Of a DNA stretch of 22,410 nt, positions 7,122-15,032 are shown piece after piece. The translations under genes and the position numbers were made by a program. The stretch's first letter is position 1. Each line of letters begins with the position of its first letter. The notes below the pieces were generated by a model. It did not search any database. It saw only the letters and a program-made list of their open reading frames with translations, and was not told where the DNA came from. The DNA is from a virus, in the IMG/VR virus record IMGVR_UViG_3300028920_000286, positions 1-22,410 of that record. One strand, 5' to 3'.

Positions 7122-7441
7122 TCGAACCTCGTCATCAGCCACGGGTACACGGATACCAGCAAGGTATCCCTCGTCACGTCGTTCTGGTCATCATCGAAAT
7201 TGGCATCGAACGGGATCACCCCGAGCCACCGCAAGTCGCGATGTGGAACTCCAAACAGCGCGTCTCGCCCATAGGCCAGCACTCGGCCATGGACGATTGC
7301 GTTCCCGCTCTCGTCGTCAACGTCCAGCGTGTAGCGCTCCATCTGTGGGTTGTATCGCAGGCGAAACTTGACTCGCTTCCCTGCGTGCCAAATCACTGCG
7401 ATCGCCGGTAGTTTCGTCTTGTCAAACCAAAGAGCTTCCAT
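7118..7441 (-). CDS. Baseplate plug protein (Pam3 gp18-like)
   Basis: Complete ORF of 107 aa; the ATG at 7441 is preceded by AGGTGA and the previous gene's stop. The product is a small beta-rich protein: FRLRYNPQMERYTLDVDDES, then GNAIVHGRVLAYGRDALFGV and a C-terminal LLVSVYPWLM. This layout, small size and location between the Dit-like and hub genes match the baseplate plug family described in the cyanophage Pam3 and similar short contractile phages, where the protein fills the space between hub and tube. The assignment comes from pattern and order, not from an alignment. It overlaps the alternative hub start by 25 bases. Confidence 0.65.
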   Translation of the reverse strand: MEALWFDKTKLPAIAVIWHAGKRVKFRLRYNPQMERYTLDVDDESGNAIVHGRVLAYGRDALFGVPHRDLRWLGVIPFDANFDDDQNDVTRDTLLVSVYPWLMTRFE

Positions 7442-7448
7442 CAATCAC

Positions 7449-8306
7449 CTACTCGGTTTCCTCCGCTCCACCGGACTCTGTTCCTTCCGTTTCATCCGAC
7501 GAGAACATATCCATCACCAAGTCGAGTGCTGTTTGCAGGAGCGAGGCATCCGTACTCTCCCCGCCGTTGCCGTTCTGCGGATCTCCCGAGCCGTTGTCCG
7601 AGCTGCCCTCGGAGCCTTCTCCGGTTACCGGATCTTCCCCTGGCTCGTATTCCGACTCCCCCGCCGTCGCCCAGTTGACTTGCTGGAGGGTGCAGGAGAA
7701 CGAGAACGCATTCGCCTCTCCCTGTTTATGAACCGGAGACAGATGCTTGATGACCATGTTCTTTCGCAGAGCCATGTTCGAGAGGAACGGCACGGCAAGC
7801 CCGTGCTCGAAGATGATCCGCAGAGCGTGGTAGTACACGTGATGCAAGAACTTGTCGCTCACCCACTGGCCTCTGACCTTCACCTTGTAGGGCTTGACGT
7901 GGACGTGATCCGAGAGCGGCTCGCCGTCTTCCAGCACCTTCTCTGTGATATCCGCTTGATGCTCCGGATTCTGTTCCTCAACGATGTTCACCGGCACAAC
8001 GCCAAGCAGACACATCTCGGGCAACCAGAGTTTCTTTGTCGTCCCCGTATCACCGCCCAGGGCGTGCGCCATATCGGTGATCGTATCGACAACAGGCTCG
8101 AACACATCCCTGACGCCTTGATCGACGTTCGCCTTGCGATCCCGAATCTTCTGTACGAATTGCTGCCATCCGCTTTGTGAAGAAGTCTCCTCGCTCCCCT
8201 CCAAGCTCGCAGGGACATCGACCAAATCGCTCCCGACGGTCGCTGCTTCCGCAGCCCCGTACGGGCTATCTTCGTAAGCTGCCAGCGCTTGTGCTTCTTC
8301 GCTCAT
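7449..8306 (-). CDS. Dit-like baseplate / tail tip protein with low-complexity C-terminus
   Basis: Complete ORF of 285 aa; its ATG overlaps the tape measure stop. The core (residues 93-215) has the pattern ITEKVLEDGEPLSDHVHVKP followed by YKVKVRG, typical of Dit-like proteins that ring the tail tube end in small contractile phages, and ends in FSFSCTLQQV. Residues 1-45 are acidic and probably disordered. Residues 216-285 are a strongly acidic, Gly/Ser/Asn/Glu-rich tail with one amphipathic helix (SLLQTALDLVMDMF). The position between tape measure and plug fits. The acidic termini recall the nearby 250-aa protein and may mediate contacts within the baseplate. Family placement is by motif recognition. 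Confidence 0.65.
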   Translation of the reverse strand: MSEEAQALAAYEDSPYGAAEAATVGSDLVDVPASLEGSEETSSQSGWQQFVQKIRDRKANVDQGVRDVFEPVVDTITDMAHALGGDTGTTKKLWLPEMCLLGVVPVNIVEEQNPEHQADITEKVLEDGEPLSDHVHVKPYKVKVRGQWVSDKFLHHVYYHALRIIFEHGLAVPFLSNMALRKNMVIKHLSPVHKQGEANAFSFSCTLQQVNWATAGESEYEPGEDPVTGEGSEGSSDNGSGDPQNGNGGESTDASLLQTALDLVMDMFSSDETEGTESGGAEETE

Positions 8307-10030
8307 CTCGGTTGTCTCTCCAGCGATCCTCTAAACTGCCGCGCTACCAGCGCGTTCACCTTTGCTTCCAGTTCGGCTAAGATGCTCTGCGCCACCGCAT
8401 CAGGATCTCCCGCGCCGTCAACCTGAATTGCTCCCGGCTCGATCCTCAGTTCGATGTTTTGCCCACCGACAAGCGACTCCGGCTCCGGGAATGGCCCCCA
8501 GTCAGGCTCCAGCAACTCAAATCTCGGCTCGCTCGTTGCGTACTGCCGGAGATCACTGGGCAACTCCGACGGCTCCGGAACGTTCCCAGGCCCATAGATG
8601 TCCTCCAGATCAAACAACGGATTGCCGAGCACGTCGTACCCGATCGGGGTCGGCGCTCCGGAGTACGCCCGATACTCCAGCGGTGCGATGTCCAAGCCCA
8701 GCCATCCAAAGGCGGTGTTGAGCGCACCGATGATCTTGTTGACCCCCGAGTACACCCAGTTGACAAGCGTCACCGTGAAGAACTCCTGGAAGTGCAGCCC
8801 AATCGTCTGGAACCAGACGGGCAACGACTCGGTAAACAGCCGCAACGGTTGCACCAAGTATCGGTCGATCCCGCCGCCGAGAGCCTTGAACAGGTTCCAC
8901 CATCCGATCGCGCCTTCTTTCAGAACCGAGTCTCCTCCCTTGAGCGCTACCCAGATGTCTTCCAGCACAAGCACGATCCCTGCCAGAACGAGCAGCCACT
9001 TCCCGAACGCGAGAGCACTGCCCGCCCCTGTCGCGATCCCGAGCTTCTTCAAGATTGCCGCGCCAACCTTGATCGTTCCCAGCGTCCCCGCGATTGCTGA
9101 GAAGATGCCGACAAATCGCCCGATCTGAGCGCCCGCAGGCGTCATTCGCTCCACGGCGATCCGCAGGTAGTAGTTGATGTCGCCCCACAGCCCCCGGAAC
9201 GGTTCTCCGGCGACTTCCATGAAATCGCCCATCGCCCGACCGAGACTCGTGACGCGGTTCTGGGTCACGTCGAACATGAACTCCGCGCCTTCCAGCGTGG
9301 TCGTCGTGCTCGCTCCCAGGGCATCAACCAGAATCCGCAGGTTGTCAATCGGGCCGTTCTCTCGCGACATTTCGCTCGCAATCTCGAACGCTCGTTCCCC
9401 CGCAAGCAGCGGCATCTTGAGGCGTCGGCTCGCCTTGATGAGCATGTCATAGCTTCCGCCCATCGCTGTAGCAACTGCGATCCATGCCATCTCAGCAGAC
9501 ATTGCATCGCCACCCATGCGGATGATCGCGTTGTTCACGAGATCCACAATGTCCATCACAACATCGGCCTGCCCAGGGGCCATCGCGAAGATCGGAAGCG
9601 CCCACTGAGCCAAATCGCCGACCGTGACCATGTGATGCAGTCGGGTCACTTCGCCCTCGAACAGATCCACGACTTCGGGCAACTGATCGCCAACGACCGC
9701 TCGCAGGTTCGCCAGGTTGTATTCGAGTTGCATCGCGGCATCGAGCGAGTTCTTCGTGAAAGCAAGCCCCGCGACTCCCACAGCCGCGAGGCCCACTGCC
9801 GCATCGTCAAGCGTATCCACGAACGAACTCACCTGGTCGTCTGCCGACTCAAAGCTCTCCCCGATCGCTTCGCCTGCCTCGTCGCCTGTGTCAGCCATGA
9901 CATCAAAGGCATCGCTTCCCTCGTACGTCGTGCCGATAAGCTCATCGACTTGCTCATTCGCGATCTCCAGATTCTCGTCAAACGAGTTGATCTGTACGCT
10001 GATTACTGCTTCGCGAATCGCATCGCCCAC
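8303..10030 (-). CDS. Tail tape measure protein (575 aa)
   Basis: Starts at GTG 10030 with AAGGAG six bases upstream; no ATG is available in this frame nearby. At 575 aa it is short for a myovirus; by the usual 0.15 nm per residue this suggests a tail near 85 nm, an inference. The protein is largely helical with hydrophobic stretches near 75-93, 306-327 and 337-357 (KWLLVLAGIVLVLEDIWVAL), as tape measures often have for membrane insertion during DNA injection. The C-terminal 120 residues are Pro/Glu-rich and then beta-like (ELRIEPGAIQV). Its position between the chaperone pair and the Dit-like protein is diagnostic. No muramidase or peptidase motif was seen. Confidence 0.85.
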   Translation of the reverse strand: MGDAIREAVISVQINSFDENLEIANEQVDELIGTTYEGSDAFDVMADTGDEAGEAIGESFESADDQVSSFVDTLDDAAVGLAAVGVAGLAFTKNSLDAAMQLEYNLANLRAVVGDQLPEVVDLFEGEVTRLHHMVTVGDLAQWALPIFAMAPGQADVVMDIVDLVNNAIIRMGGDAMSAEMAWIAVATAMGGSYDMLIKASRRLKMPLLAGERAFEIASEMSRENGPIDNLRILVDALGASTTTTLEGAEFMFDVTQNRVTSLGRAMGDFMEVAGEPFRGLWGDINYYLRIAVERMTPAGAQIGRFVGIFSAIAGTLGTIKVGAAILKKLGIATGAGSALAFGKWLLVLAGIVLVLEDIWVALKGGDSVLKEGAIGWWNLFKALGGGIDRYLVQPLRLFTESLPVWFQTIGLHFQEFFTVTLVNWVYSGVNKIIGALNTAFGWLGLDIAPLEYRAYSGAPTPIGYDVLGNPLFDLEDIYGPGNVPEPSELPSDLRQYATSEPRFELLEPDWGPFPEPESLVGGQNIELRIEPGAIQVDGAGDPDAVAQSILAELEAKVNALVARQFRGSLERQPR

Positions 10031-10033
10031 GGG

Positions 10034-10192
10034 CTACTCCTTCTTGAACAACCGGCTGAACAAGCCAACCGATCGCTTCATCTGATCGCTCTCGTATTCA
10101 GAAACCTCTTTCATCACTCGGAGAAGTCGCTTGCACGGCCAGCTTTCGATCGTGTCCAACGGATCGCTGCCGTGAATCCAGCAGCGGATCAT
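10034..10192 (-). CDS. Second ORF of the tail assembly chaperone pair (52 aa, or frameshift extension)
   Basis: This short gene begins at ATG 10192, four bases after the TAA of the chaperone, and encodes MIRCWIHGSDPLDTIESWPC and 32 further residues rich in Lys and Glu. Its frame is +1 (equivalently -2) relative to the upstream gene and is open back to 10273, giving a 77-nt overlap with it. No good SD precedes the ATG. Tail chaperones in most tailed phages are made as a short form and a frameshifted long form, and the product of this frame would be the extension, about 148 aa in all if the shift occurs near codon 80. Independent coupled initiation is the alternative. Confidence 0.6.
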   Translation of the reverse strand: MIRCWIHGSDPLDTIESWPCKRLLRVMKEVSEYESDQMKRSVGLFSRLFKKE

Positions 10193-10196
10193 CGCT

Positions 10197-10481
10197 TTAC
10201 GAAGATCCGCCGCCCTCTTCTCGTGCTTCTTTCGTTTGAGCGGGGCGAGGCCGACGAAAGGACGTGAACTCCCTCACCAACTGGACGACTTCACTCTCGT
10301 GATCGAAATCGCCGACTGCGAGCTTGGGAGCCACGCAGTCTCGGAGGATCGCTTTCGCGTACGTCCGAGCCGAGAACCCGTTGGGCGTCTGGGCTTCTTC
10401 TTGCTGTTCGAGCACCCACTCCACGCCCGGGTCCGTCATCACCAGATCATGCCGCCCGATCTTTACCTTGTGCTGTTTCAT
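10197..10481 (-). CDS. Tail assembly chaperone, short form (94 aa)
   Basis: Complete ORF of 94 aa at ATG 10481, with AAGGAGG eight bases upstream. Small soluble proteins between the tail tube gene and the tape measure gene are nearly always tail assembly chaperones, which coat the tape measure until the tube polymerises. The protein is mixed alpha/beta (LVMTDPGVEWVLEQQEEA, then ARTYAKAILRDCVAP) and ends in a charged, Arg/Gly-rich tail that overlaps the +1 open frame. The codon pairs TCC-TTT-C and CGC-CCC-G near codons 74-80 are plausible slip sites. The role is inferred from order; the sequence family is not named. Confidence 0.7.
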   Translation of the reverse strand: MKQHKVKIGRHDLVMTDPGVEWVLEQQEEAQTPNGFSARTYAKAILRDCVAPKLAVGDFDHESEVVQLVREFTSFRRPRPAQTKEAREEGGGSS

Positions 10482-10505
10482 CCCTCATGCCTCCTTCGCA
10501 TTCTG

Positions 10506-10518
10506 TTGCGTTGCCCTG
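10506..10518 (-). repeat. Related short element CAGGGCAACGCAA in tube-chaperone gap
   Basis: The 37-nt gap between the tube stop and the chaperone start begins, on the minus strand, with CAGGGCAACGCAA directly after TAG. It matches 12 of 13 bases of the element at 1580-1592 before the fibre genes, and both are followed by an AGAAT sequence and an SD. Confidence 0.5.
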
Positions 10519-10932
10519 CTAGTTGAAGATCAAGCGATTCGTCTCGATCTCCACTTCCATGTTCTCCGCGTCCTTGTCCCCTCGCGAGAACGGCGCGGCC
10601 TTCTTCACCCAGGCTTGCTCTGCGGTGAATCCGTCGTCGCCGTCTTCGTTGTTGTCAATACAGACAACCGGGAACGTATCCCGCGACTTCTCCAACTCAC
10701 GGAACTTCTTTGCCCACGGAGACGTTTGGAGAATCACGATCTTGATCGAACCCGACTGGTTGTTGTTCGTGGTCCGCGCCGAGGCTCCCGTAGCCCCGAC
10801 CTTGATCGCATACTGATCCTCGTACCGCTCCGCACGGATAAAGTTCCCGTCGCCCCATCCGGTCACATAGTCGCCATTGACCATCGTGACAACTTTCGCT
10901 GGATCGTACAGTCGGACATCATTCTCGGGCAT
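10519..10932 (-). CDS. Tail tube protein (DUF3277-like)
   Basis: Complete ORF of 137 aa from ATG 10932 behind GAGGGGGTGA. The sequence follows the DUF3277 tube family: RLYDPAKVVTMVNGDYVTGW at the start, DGNFIRAERYEDQYAIKVGA, then SIKIVILQTSPWAKKFRELE and a C-terminal AWVKKAAPFSRGDKDAENME. The gene lies just after the sheath, in the usual order. The product polymerises into the inner tube through which DNA passes. The length is normal for the family and no key segment appears missing. Only 14 bases separate it from the sheath stop, so the two are probably translated from one message. Confidence 0.85.
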   Translation of the reverse strand: MPENDVRLYDPAKVVTMVNGDYVTGWGDGNFIRAERYEDQYAIKVGATGASARTTNNNQSGSIKIVILQTSPWAKKFRELEKSRDTFPVVCIDNNEDGDDGFTAEQAWVKKAAPFSRGDKDAENMEVEIETNRLIFN

Positions 10933-10946
10933 TACTGCTCACCCCC

Positions 10947-12032
10947 TCAGTCGTACTCTCCGGTGATCGGCTGGATGTACTCTTCCGTCAGGATTCCGTT
11001 CACCGTGACTTGGTTGATCGCTCCTGCGGCGGTCGCCCACCAAGGCAGATCGCTCAGGATTCGGTTCTTCACGTCGAGGGGATCGCAGTCTTCCCGGCGC
11101 GGCGGCTTGACTTGGTACAAGCCGTTGCCATCGAGATCCTGTGCGACAATGTAGTACGGTCGCCCCACGCAGATCTCCAACGCCTGCCGGACAAGACCCG
11201 CAAGGAACAGGATTCCCGTGTCGTCATACGGGATCTTGTCGTGCTGACTCAGCGCGTCCCAGATCTTCTCCTTCATGGTAGCACCCATGAAGTCGATCGC
11301 CCGAACGAGATCGGCCCAGAAACCGCTCGTCGCCATTCCGCCCGTCGTCGTCAGATGCCCCACAGGGTTCTCCCAATAGGTCATCACGTTTCCGGCTTCC
11401 AGGGTGCTCCGCTCCGTGGTCGTAAGCTCCGGATCTGCAATCGAGTCGAGCATCAAATGTCGCCAGTTGACGCTCCCCGGATACCGTGCGCCAATTCGTC
11501 CGGCCAGGGCCGCATCGAAATGCTCATCAAGGTCGCTGTGGTAACACGCCACGACTCGGTTCGCAGCATAGCTCGCCGCCGCTGTGACGATATTTGCAAC
11601 CGTTTCATCCGTCTTCCGGTGAGCCAGGAACATCCGCTCCTGGGCGGCAACCCAATCGGCCAGCTCGTCGCGATCTCCGGCAACCTGTTCTCGCTCGGCT
11701 TGAACGAGGAAGTACCAGCCCGTGTTTCCTGCAGCCAGCAAAGCGTTGAGCGCAGCCGACAGTTCCTCGGGCGTCGGCTCCTCGCCGTCTCGCGTCACAT
11801 CGAGCACGGCCACATCGCGAGGCCGAGGCGTCTGTGAAAACAGAGCTTGAGCCGCGTCGTAAGCCGCTGTCGTGTTGTCGAAGTCAGCACTCACTTCCGT
11901 CAGATCGTTGTAGAGCAACCATTGATCTTTCTTCTCTCCGTCCGCTGTGGACGTGAGAATGAGCGCCCGCCCAAACTCCCTGCGCTTCACCGGAGCAAGC
12001 GTATTGCTGATGTTTACGATAACATCACTCAT
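10947..12032 (-). CDS. Contractile tail sheath protein (DUF3383-like)
   Basis: Complete ORF of 361 aa at ATG 12032 with GGGAGGAG upstream. The N-terminus is VIVNISNTLAPVKRREFGRA, followed by YDAAQALFSQTPRPRDVAVL and WYFLVQAEREQVAGDRDELA, the pattern of DUF3383 sheath proteins found in short contractile tails. The C-terminal half contains MATSGFWADLVRAIDFMGAT, the segment where sheath subunits make inter-strand contacts in related structures. Its presence together with a DUF3277-like tube shows a myovirus-type tail rather than a siphovirus. The gene begins 15 bases after a boundary palindrome, the first gene of the tail module. Confidence 0.85.
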   Translation of the reverse strand: MSDVIVNISNTLAPVKRREFGRALILTSTADGEKKDQWLLYNDLTEVSADFDNTTAAYDAAQALFSQTPRPRDVAVLDVTRDGEEPTPEELSAALNALLAAGNTGWYFLVQAEREQVAGDRDELADWVAAQERMFLAHRKTDETVANIVTAAASYAANRVVACYHSDLDEHFDAALAGRIGARYPGSVNWRHLMLDSIADPELTTTERSTLEAGNVMTYWENPVGHLTTTGGMATSGFWADLVRAIDFMGATMKEKIWDALSQHDKIPYDDTGILFLAGLVRQALEICVGRPYYIVAQDLDGNGLYQVKPPRREDCDPLDVKNRILSDLPWWATAAGAINQVTVNGILTEEYIQPITGEYD

Positions 12033-12046
12033 GTTCGCTCCTCCCT

Positions 12047-12062
12047 ATCCACACGTGTGGAT
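12047..12062. promoter_or_regulatory. Module-boundary palindrome, copy 3 (head-neck / tail junction)
   Basis: Perfect 16-base palindrome ATCCACACGTGTGGAT, carrying the shared 14-mer. It abuts the TGA of the tail terminator gene (12063-12065) and lies just upstream of the sheath SD, so it falls exactly between head-completion and tail genes. The arrangement repeats that of copy 1: stop codon, palindrome, next module. Confidence 0.7.
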
Positions 12063-12710
12063 TCACTCGGGGTCAATGAAATCGTCGGAGACAACGCTGC
12101 GAGCGGGCTGCTCGGTGTATTCGTCCTCTCCGTTCTGTCTCACGTGGCCGGTCGTTACAACCTTCTCCACGCTCTCAATCTGCTCGGCGATCGTCTCGCC
12201 GTATTTCAGTTCCAAGTCAAACTGCCTGTGAGCAAGAGCATCGTTCTCCGTGTGGAACCTCGGATCGAACACCCGCACCGTTCCCGCATCAAGCACTTGC
12301 GCATCCACCTGAATCAGTCTCAGGTGGCTTTTCCCCCGCAACCATCCCCTGACTGCCGCCGCGATTGACTCGATCGAATCGTCCGCGTCGTAACTCGCGT
12401 CCGGATCGGCCCAGATATGGCAGCTCAGATCCAACCTTGGCTCATGTCTGTGAAGTCGAAGAACGTCCGTTGAATAAGGCGGATCAGCGCCCTGTGCTGC
12501 GGCTACGTTTTCGTAGTCCATCGGGCGCAGCCGACCCGTTTGCTTCGGATCGTCTCGCCCTGACGAGATCACTGTGTACGTTGCGAAAGGCGGTGTCCGT
12601 CTCAGTCCTTGCCGACGTTTGTCCTCCGCGAAGAAATCCGTCAGGCACGTGTCGGCCATCAGCCCCTCGCGGATCGCATTGATGACAACCAGCTCTCTCG
12701 ACGCGCTCAT
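12063..12710 (-). CDS. Probable tail terminator / neck protein (215 aa)
   Basis: Complete ORF of 215 aa whose ATG overlaps the preceding stop (ATGA). The N-terminus is helical (RELVVINAIREGLMADTCLT). The middle has LDLSCHIWADPDASYDADDS and IESIAAAVRGWLRG, and the end has HRQFDLELKYGE, a beta strand typical of the last strand in tail terminator/neck subunits. The position immediately upstream of the sheath is where the terminator is normally encoded; LIC_12616-type neck proteins show a comparable layout. The C-terminal 35 residues are acidic and variable. The role is inferred from order and this final-strand pattern; a named match could not be verified. Confidence 0.6.
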   Translation of the reverse strand: MSASRELVVINAIREGLMADTCLTDFFAEDKRRQGLRRTPPFATYTVISSGRDDPKQTGRLRPMDYENVAAAQGADPPYSTDVLRLHRHEPRLDLSCHIWADPDASYDADDSIESIAAAVRGWLRGKSHLRLIQVDAQVLDAGTVRVFDPRFHTENDALAHRQFDLELKYGETIAEQIESVEKVVTTGHVRQNGEDEYTEQPARSVVSDDFIDPE

Positions 12711-13102
12711 CTCGCGTTCCTCGCCATGTACAGATGCACGATTCCCATCCGGAGGTTGTGCTCCCGCTTCTCTACGGTGAACGAATCAGTCTCGCCCGTA
12801 ACGGGGTTCACTGATTCGACTTTCGCCCCGATCTTCACGTCGTTTGCGGTCCATCCGTGAGCTTCGAGTTCGCTTGCCAGGATACGCAGGTGGAAAAGCT
12901 CCATGTCGAACGCCCCGGCCCCGATCGTTCCCCGATCGAGTGCGCGGTTGTGGACTGGAAGGATCTTGCCCTTAAGCGTGATGCTCCCACCCTCGACGCT
13001 CTCCCTCTTGTATCGACCCGCAAACTCCTCATCCTCCATGTCGAACGTCGTCAGCGTTACGTCCTGCTCGCCTCGACGGATCAACGTGCGCAGATGGCTC
13101 AC
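12707..13102 (-). CDS. Head-tail joining region protein, family not recognised (131 aa)
   Basis: Complete ORF of 131 aa from GTG 13102, overlapping the upstream stop by GTGA and the downstream start by ATGA. The sequence is mixed beta with motifs EFAGRYKRESVEGGSITLKG and MELFHLRILASELEAHGWTA, and a C-terminal FTVEKREHNLRMGIVHLYMA. In contractile phages the genes between major capsid and sheath encode adaptor, stopper and tail-completion proteins, and this is the third of four here. A stopper-like role fits the beta-rich content but is only inferred. Nothing suggests an enzyme. Confidence 0.5.
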   Translation of the reverse strand: MSHLRTLIRRGEQDVTLTTFDMEDEEFAGRYKRESVEGGSITLKGKILPVHNRALDRGTIGAGAFDMELFHLRILASELEAHGWTANDVKIGAKVESVNPVTGETDSFTVEKREHNLRMGIVHLYMARNAR

Positions 13103-13542
13103 TTCTTCCGCCCCTCGACTTTGTGCGTGACCGAGCCTCTTGTCTCGCCCGTATCAATCCACGTCTTGTCGGTCCCCTTCTTCTTCACCGTGGACGCAGC
13201 CAGCGGCGGAGGGATCTGCTCGTTCATCTTGTTGACGATTCGCTCGTGCATCATCATCCCGAGACTCTCGTACACGTCCCGGGCTGTTGCTTTCCCCGTG
13301 AGCACGTCGCCGTACCCCTGGGCAGCATGAGTCGCGAACAGTTCTTTATGCTCGGCCATCGCTGCACGAAACACAGAGCGTTCCGGACAGTTCCCAAGGC
13401 CAAACTCGTTCGCGGTCGCTCTCGCAGCAATGTCTCGTCCGGCAGATGAGAACACACCCGCTCGAACTTGCAGGCGATTGAACGCAGCAAGCTCCTTCTG
13501 AATCTCAGGGATTCGATTCCGATCATGGACAGTCACAGACAT
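13099..13542 (-). CDS. Neck / tail completion protein (HK97 gp10-like)
   Basis: I chose ATG 13542 (147 aa), which overlaps the adaptor stop (TGATG) and has GGGAG upstream; a longer frame upstream would overlap the adaptor. The middle holds NEFGLGNCPERSVFRAAMAE, the common pattern of a conserved Glu-Phe-Gly and a Pro-Glu-Arg-Ser motif in HK97 gp10-like tail completion proteins. A C-terminal IPPPLAASTVKKKG and WIDTGETRGSVTHKV fit the family's ending, where a Thr-Gly turn precedes the final strand. These proteins sit at the top of the tail and help attach it to the head. The motif match gives better support than for the neighbouring genes. Confidence 0.7.
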   Translation of the reverse strand: MSVTVHDRNRIPEIQKELAAFNRLQVRAGVFSSAGRDIAARATANEFGLGNCPERSVFRAAMAEHKELFATHAAQGYGDVLTGKATARDVYESLGMMMHERIVNKMNEQIPPPLAASTVKKKGTDKTWIDTGETRGSVTHKVEGRKK

Positions 13543-13895
13543 CAAACGTCTCCCGAGGTATAAGCCGACTTCCCACCAAGCGCCCGGGACCAAGCACGGT
13601 CAAACTCTCTTCGGAACTGCCCCTCCGAACCCTGATACTGCCCGGAGAGGCCGTCTCCCGATTCAGTCTGTAGCCGCCGCTCAGTCACCGCAGCAAGCTC
13701 GCACGCTCGCCACTTGACAAGAGCCGCACGCCGACGGTCGGAGATCGTGAACGAGTCATCCCGAAGCGTTTGCTCCCGGAGCTTGTCGGCCACGTCTTCC
13801 ACTGCATCCGCGATCCGCTCGGTCAAGAACGCATCCGTGACCAACTCGAACTCGCCCGCAGTTCTGACCTCTGCAACCGTCGGCTCAATGCTCAT
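13542..13895 (-). CDS. Head-tail adaptor-like protein (117 aa)
   Basis: Complete ORF of 117 aa from ATG 13895 with TAGGAG upstream, eight bases after the capsid stop. It is mostly helical, with LTERIADAVEDVADKLREQT and RRAALVKWRACELAAVTERR, as expected of gp6/gp15-like adaptors that bind the portal and form the first neck ring. Being the first gene after the major capsid protein also fits. The fold cannot be proven from sequence alone. An alternative is a small head-completion protein of another type. Confidence 0.55.
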   Translation of the reverse strand: MSIEPTVAEVRTAGEFELVTDAFLTERIADAVEDVADKLREQTLRDDSFTISDRRRAALVKWRACELAAVTERRLQTESGDGLSGQYQGSEGQFRREFDRAWSRALGGKSAYTSGDV

Positions 13896-13903
13896 ACCAA
13901 CTC

Positions 13904-15010
13904 CTACGACTCAGTGTTGACGATCAGCACGCCAACCTTGTCCATCCCGTCCATCAACGGGAAGGACTTTGCGCTGACTTTCGTCCACAGCGTCTTGACA
14001 TCCTGCCCCTCGATCCACGCTTCCGCGTAGAGTCCCGGCGCAGGTTGGCCCTGGAGCTGTTCGGAGTTCATCAGCGCCTCGACCGTCGGAGCAGAGATCG
14101 TGCTTCCAACTCGGACACTCGCATCCGGCAGCAACACGATCCGATACTCGGGAAGCAACCGCTCCTCGGTGATCGCGCCGGTTTCCGCATCCTTCGAGCG
14201 CACCTTCACGTCGTACTCAACGAACGTCGGAAGCTGATACCGACTGAGCAGATTGTTCAGTTCGGTGACGGCCATGAGGCGAGCACCGTAGTCGCTTCCC
14301 CACAGGTATGTCTCTCCCACTTCCGTGTTGGCGAGCATGTAGTCCATGACCGTGCTCGAACAGATCGCCCGTGTCAGTCGGACGCCGTAGGTCCGCTGAT
14401 ACCAGCGGCAGTACGTCCGCAGATCGGACAGCCAATCGCAAGCTCCGACGCCTGTCACGTTGTCCCACGTGATCTGGCCGTAGTCGGAGTCCGTCCCCAC
14501 CGTCACGATGTTCGCAGCGGTCGCTTGGAAATCGACCGACTGAATGATCCCGTCCTCGGAGTACGTGAACGACCCCTTGGCAAGAGCTTGCCACCGGAAC
14601 CACTCAACACGGGCGAGCACGGCGTCCGTGAGCGTTGCCACGTCGTCGTACATCTCCTCGATGAGCTGCTTCCACAGATCGGACTGGTACTGCGACTGCT
14701 TGAGCCGCAGGTACGTCTTCGGGTCGATCGGCAGCTTTCGCCGCACACCCGGGATCGTCCCCTCGGCCACTTTCAGCGTTCCCCACCGCTCGCCAACGCC
14801 GGTTTCCGCTCCCTCGGCGTGAATGTTCGCCATGACCGGGATACCGGCTTTCTTCTTGACGATCTCCCAGTCAGGCCCGTTGACCGTTTCCAGTGGAAGG
14901 ATCGACGGCCCAATGTACTGAGACGTTTGGTGGATGTCGTTGGTCACGTCACGGACGAACTTCGTCAGATTCGCAATCCTCAGTTCTCTTCGCTCAAGAA
15001 TCTCCTGCAT
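13904..15010 (-). CDS. Major capsid protein (lambda E-like)
   Basis: Complete ORF of 368 aa at ATG 15010 behind GAGGGGGTGA. The length and pattern match the lambda gpE-type HK97-fold capsid family: an N-terminal arm with LTKFVRDVTNDIHQTSQYIG, a basic IPGVRRKLPIDPKTYLRLKQ segment, a central LSDLRTYCRWYQRTYGVRLT and a C-terminal PEYRIVLLPDASVRVGSTIS, ending in ...GVLIVNTES. The upstream neighbours are a decoration-like protein and a scaffold, and the downstream one is an adaptor, the same order as in lambda-type heads. I saw no N-terminal extension typical of a fused scaffold. No protease is apparent among the neighbours. Confidence 0.9.
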   Translation of the reverse strand: MQEILERRELRIANLTKFVRDVTNDIHQTSQYIGPSILPLETVNGPDWEIVKKKAGIPVMANIHAEGAETGVGERWGTLKVAEGTIPGVRRKLPIDPKTYLRLKQSQYQSDLWKQLIEEMYDDVATLTDAVLARVEWFRWQALAKGSFTYSEDGIIQSVDFQATAANIVTVGTDSDYGQITWDNVTGVGACDWLSDLRTYCRWYQRTYGVRLTRAICSSTVMDYMLANTEVGETYLWGSDYGARLMAVTELNNLLSRYQLPTFVEYDVKVRSKDAETGAITEERLLPEYRIVLLPDASVRVGSTISAPTVEALMNSEQLQGQPAPGLYAEAWIEGQDVKTLWTKVSAKSFPLMDGMDKVGVLIVNTES

Positions 15011-15032
15011 GTTGTTTTCACCCCCTCACTGG

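Noticed and set aside
12045-12062. DnaA-box-like sequence (CTATCCACA) at palindrome copy 3
   Set aside because: Only one flank of one copy approaches the DnaA consensus; the other copies have different flanks, so the palindrome itself is the conserved unit and a replication origin is not supported.
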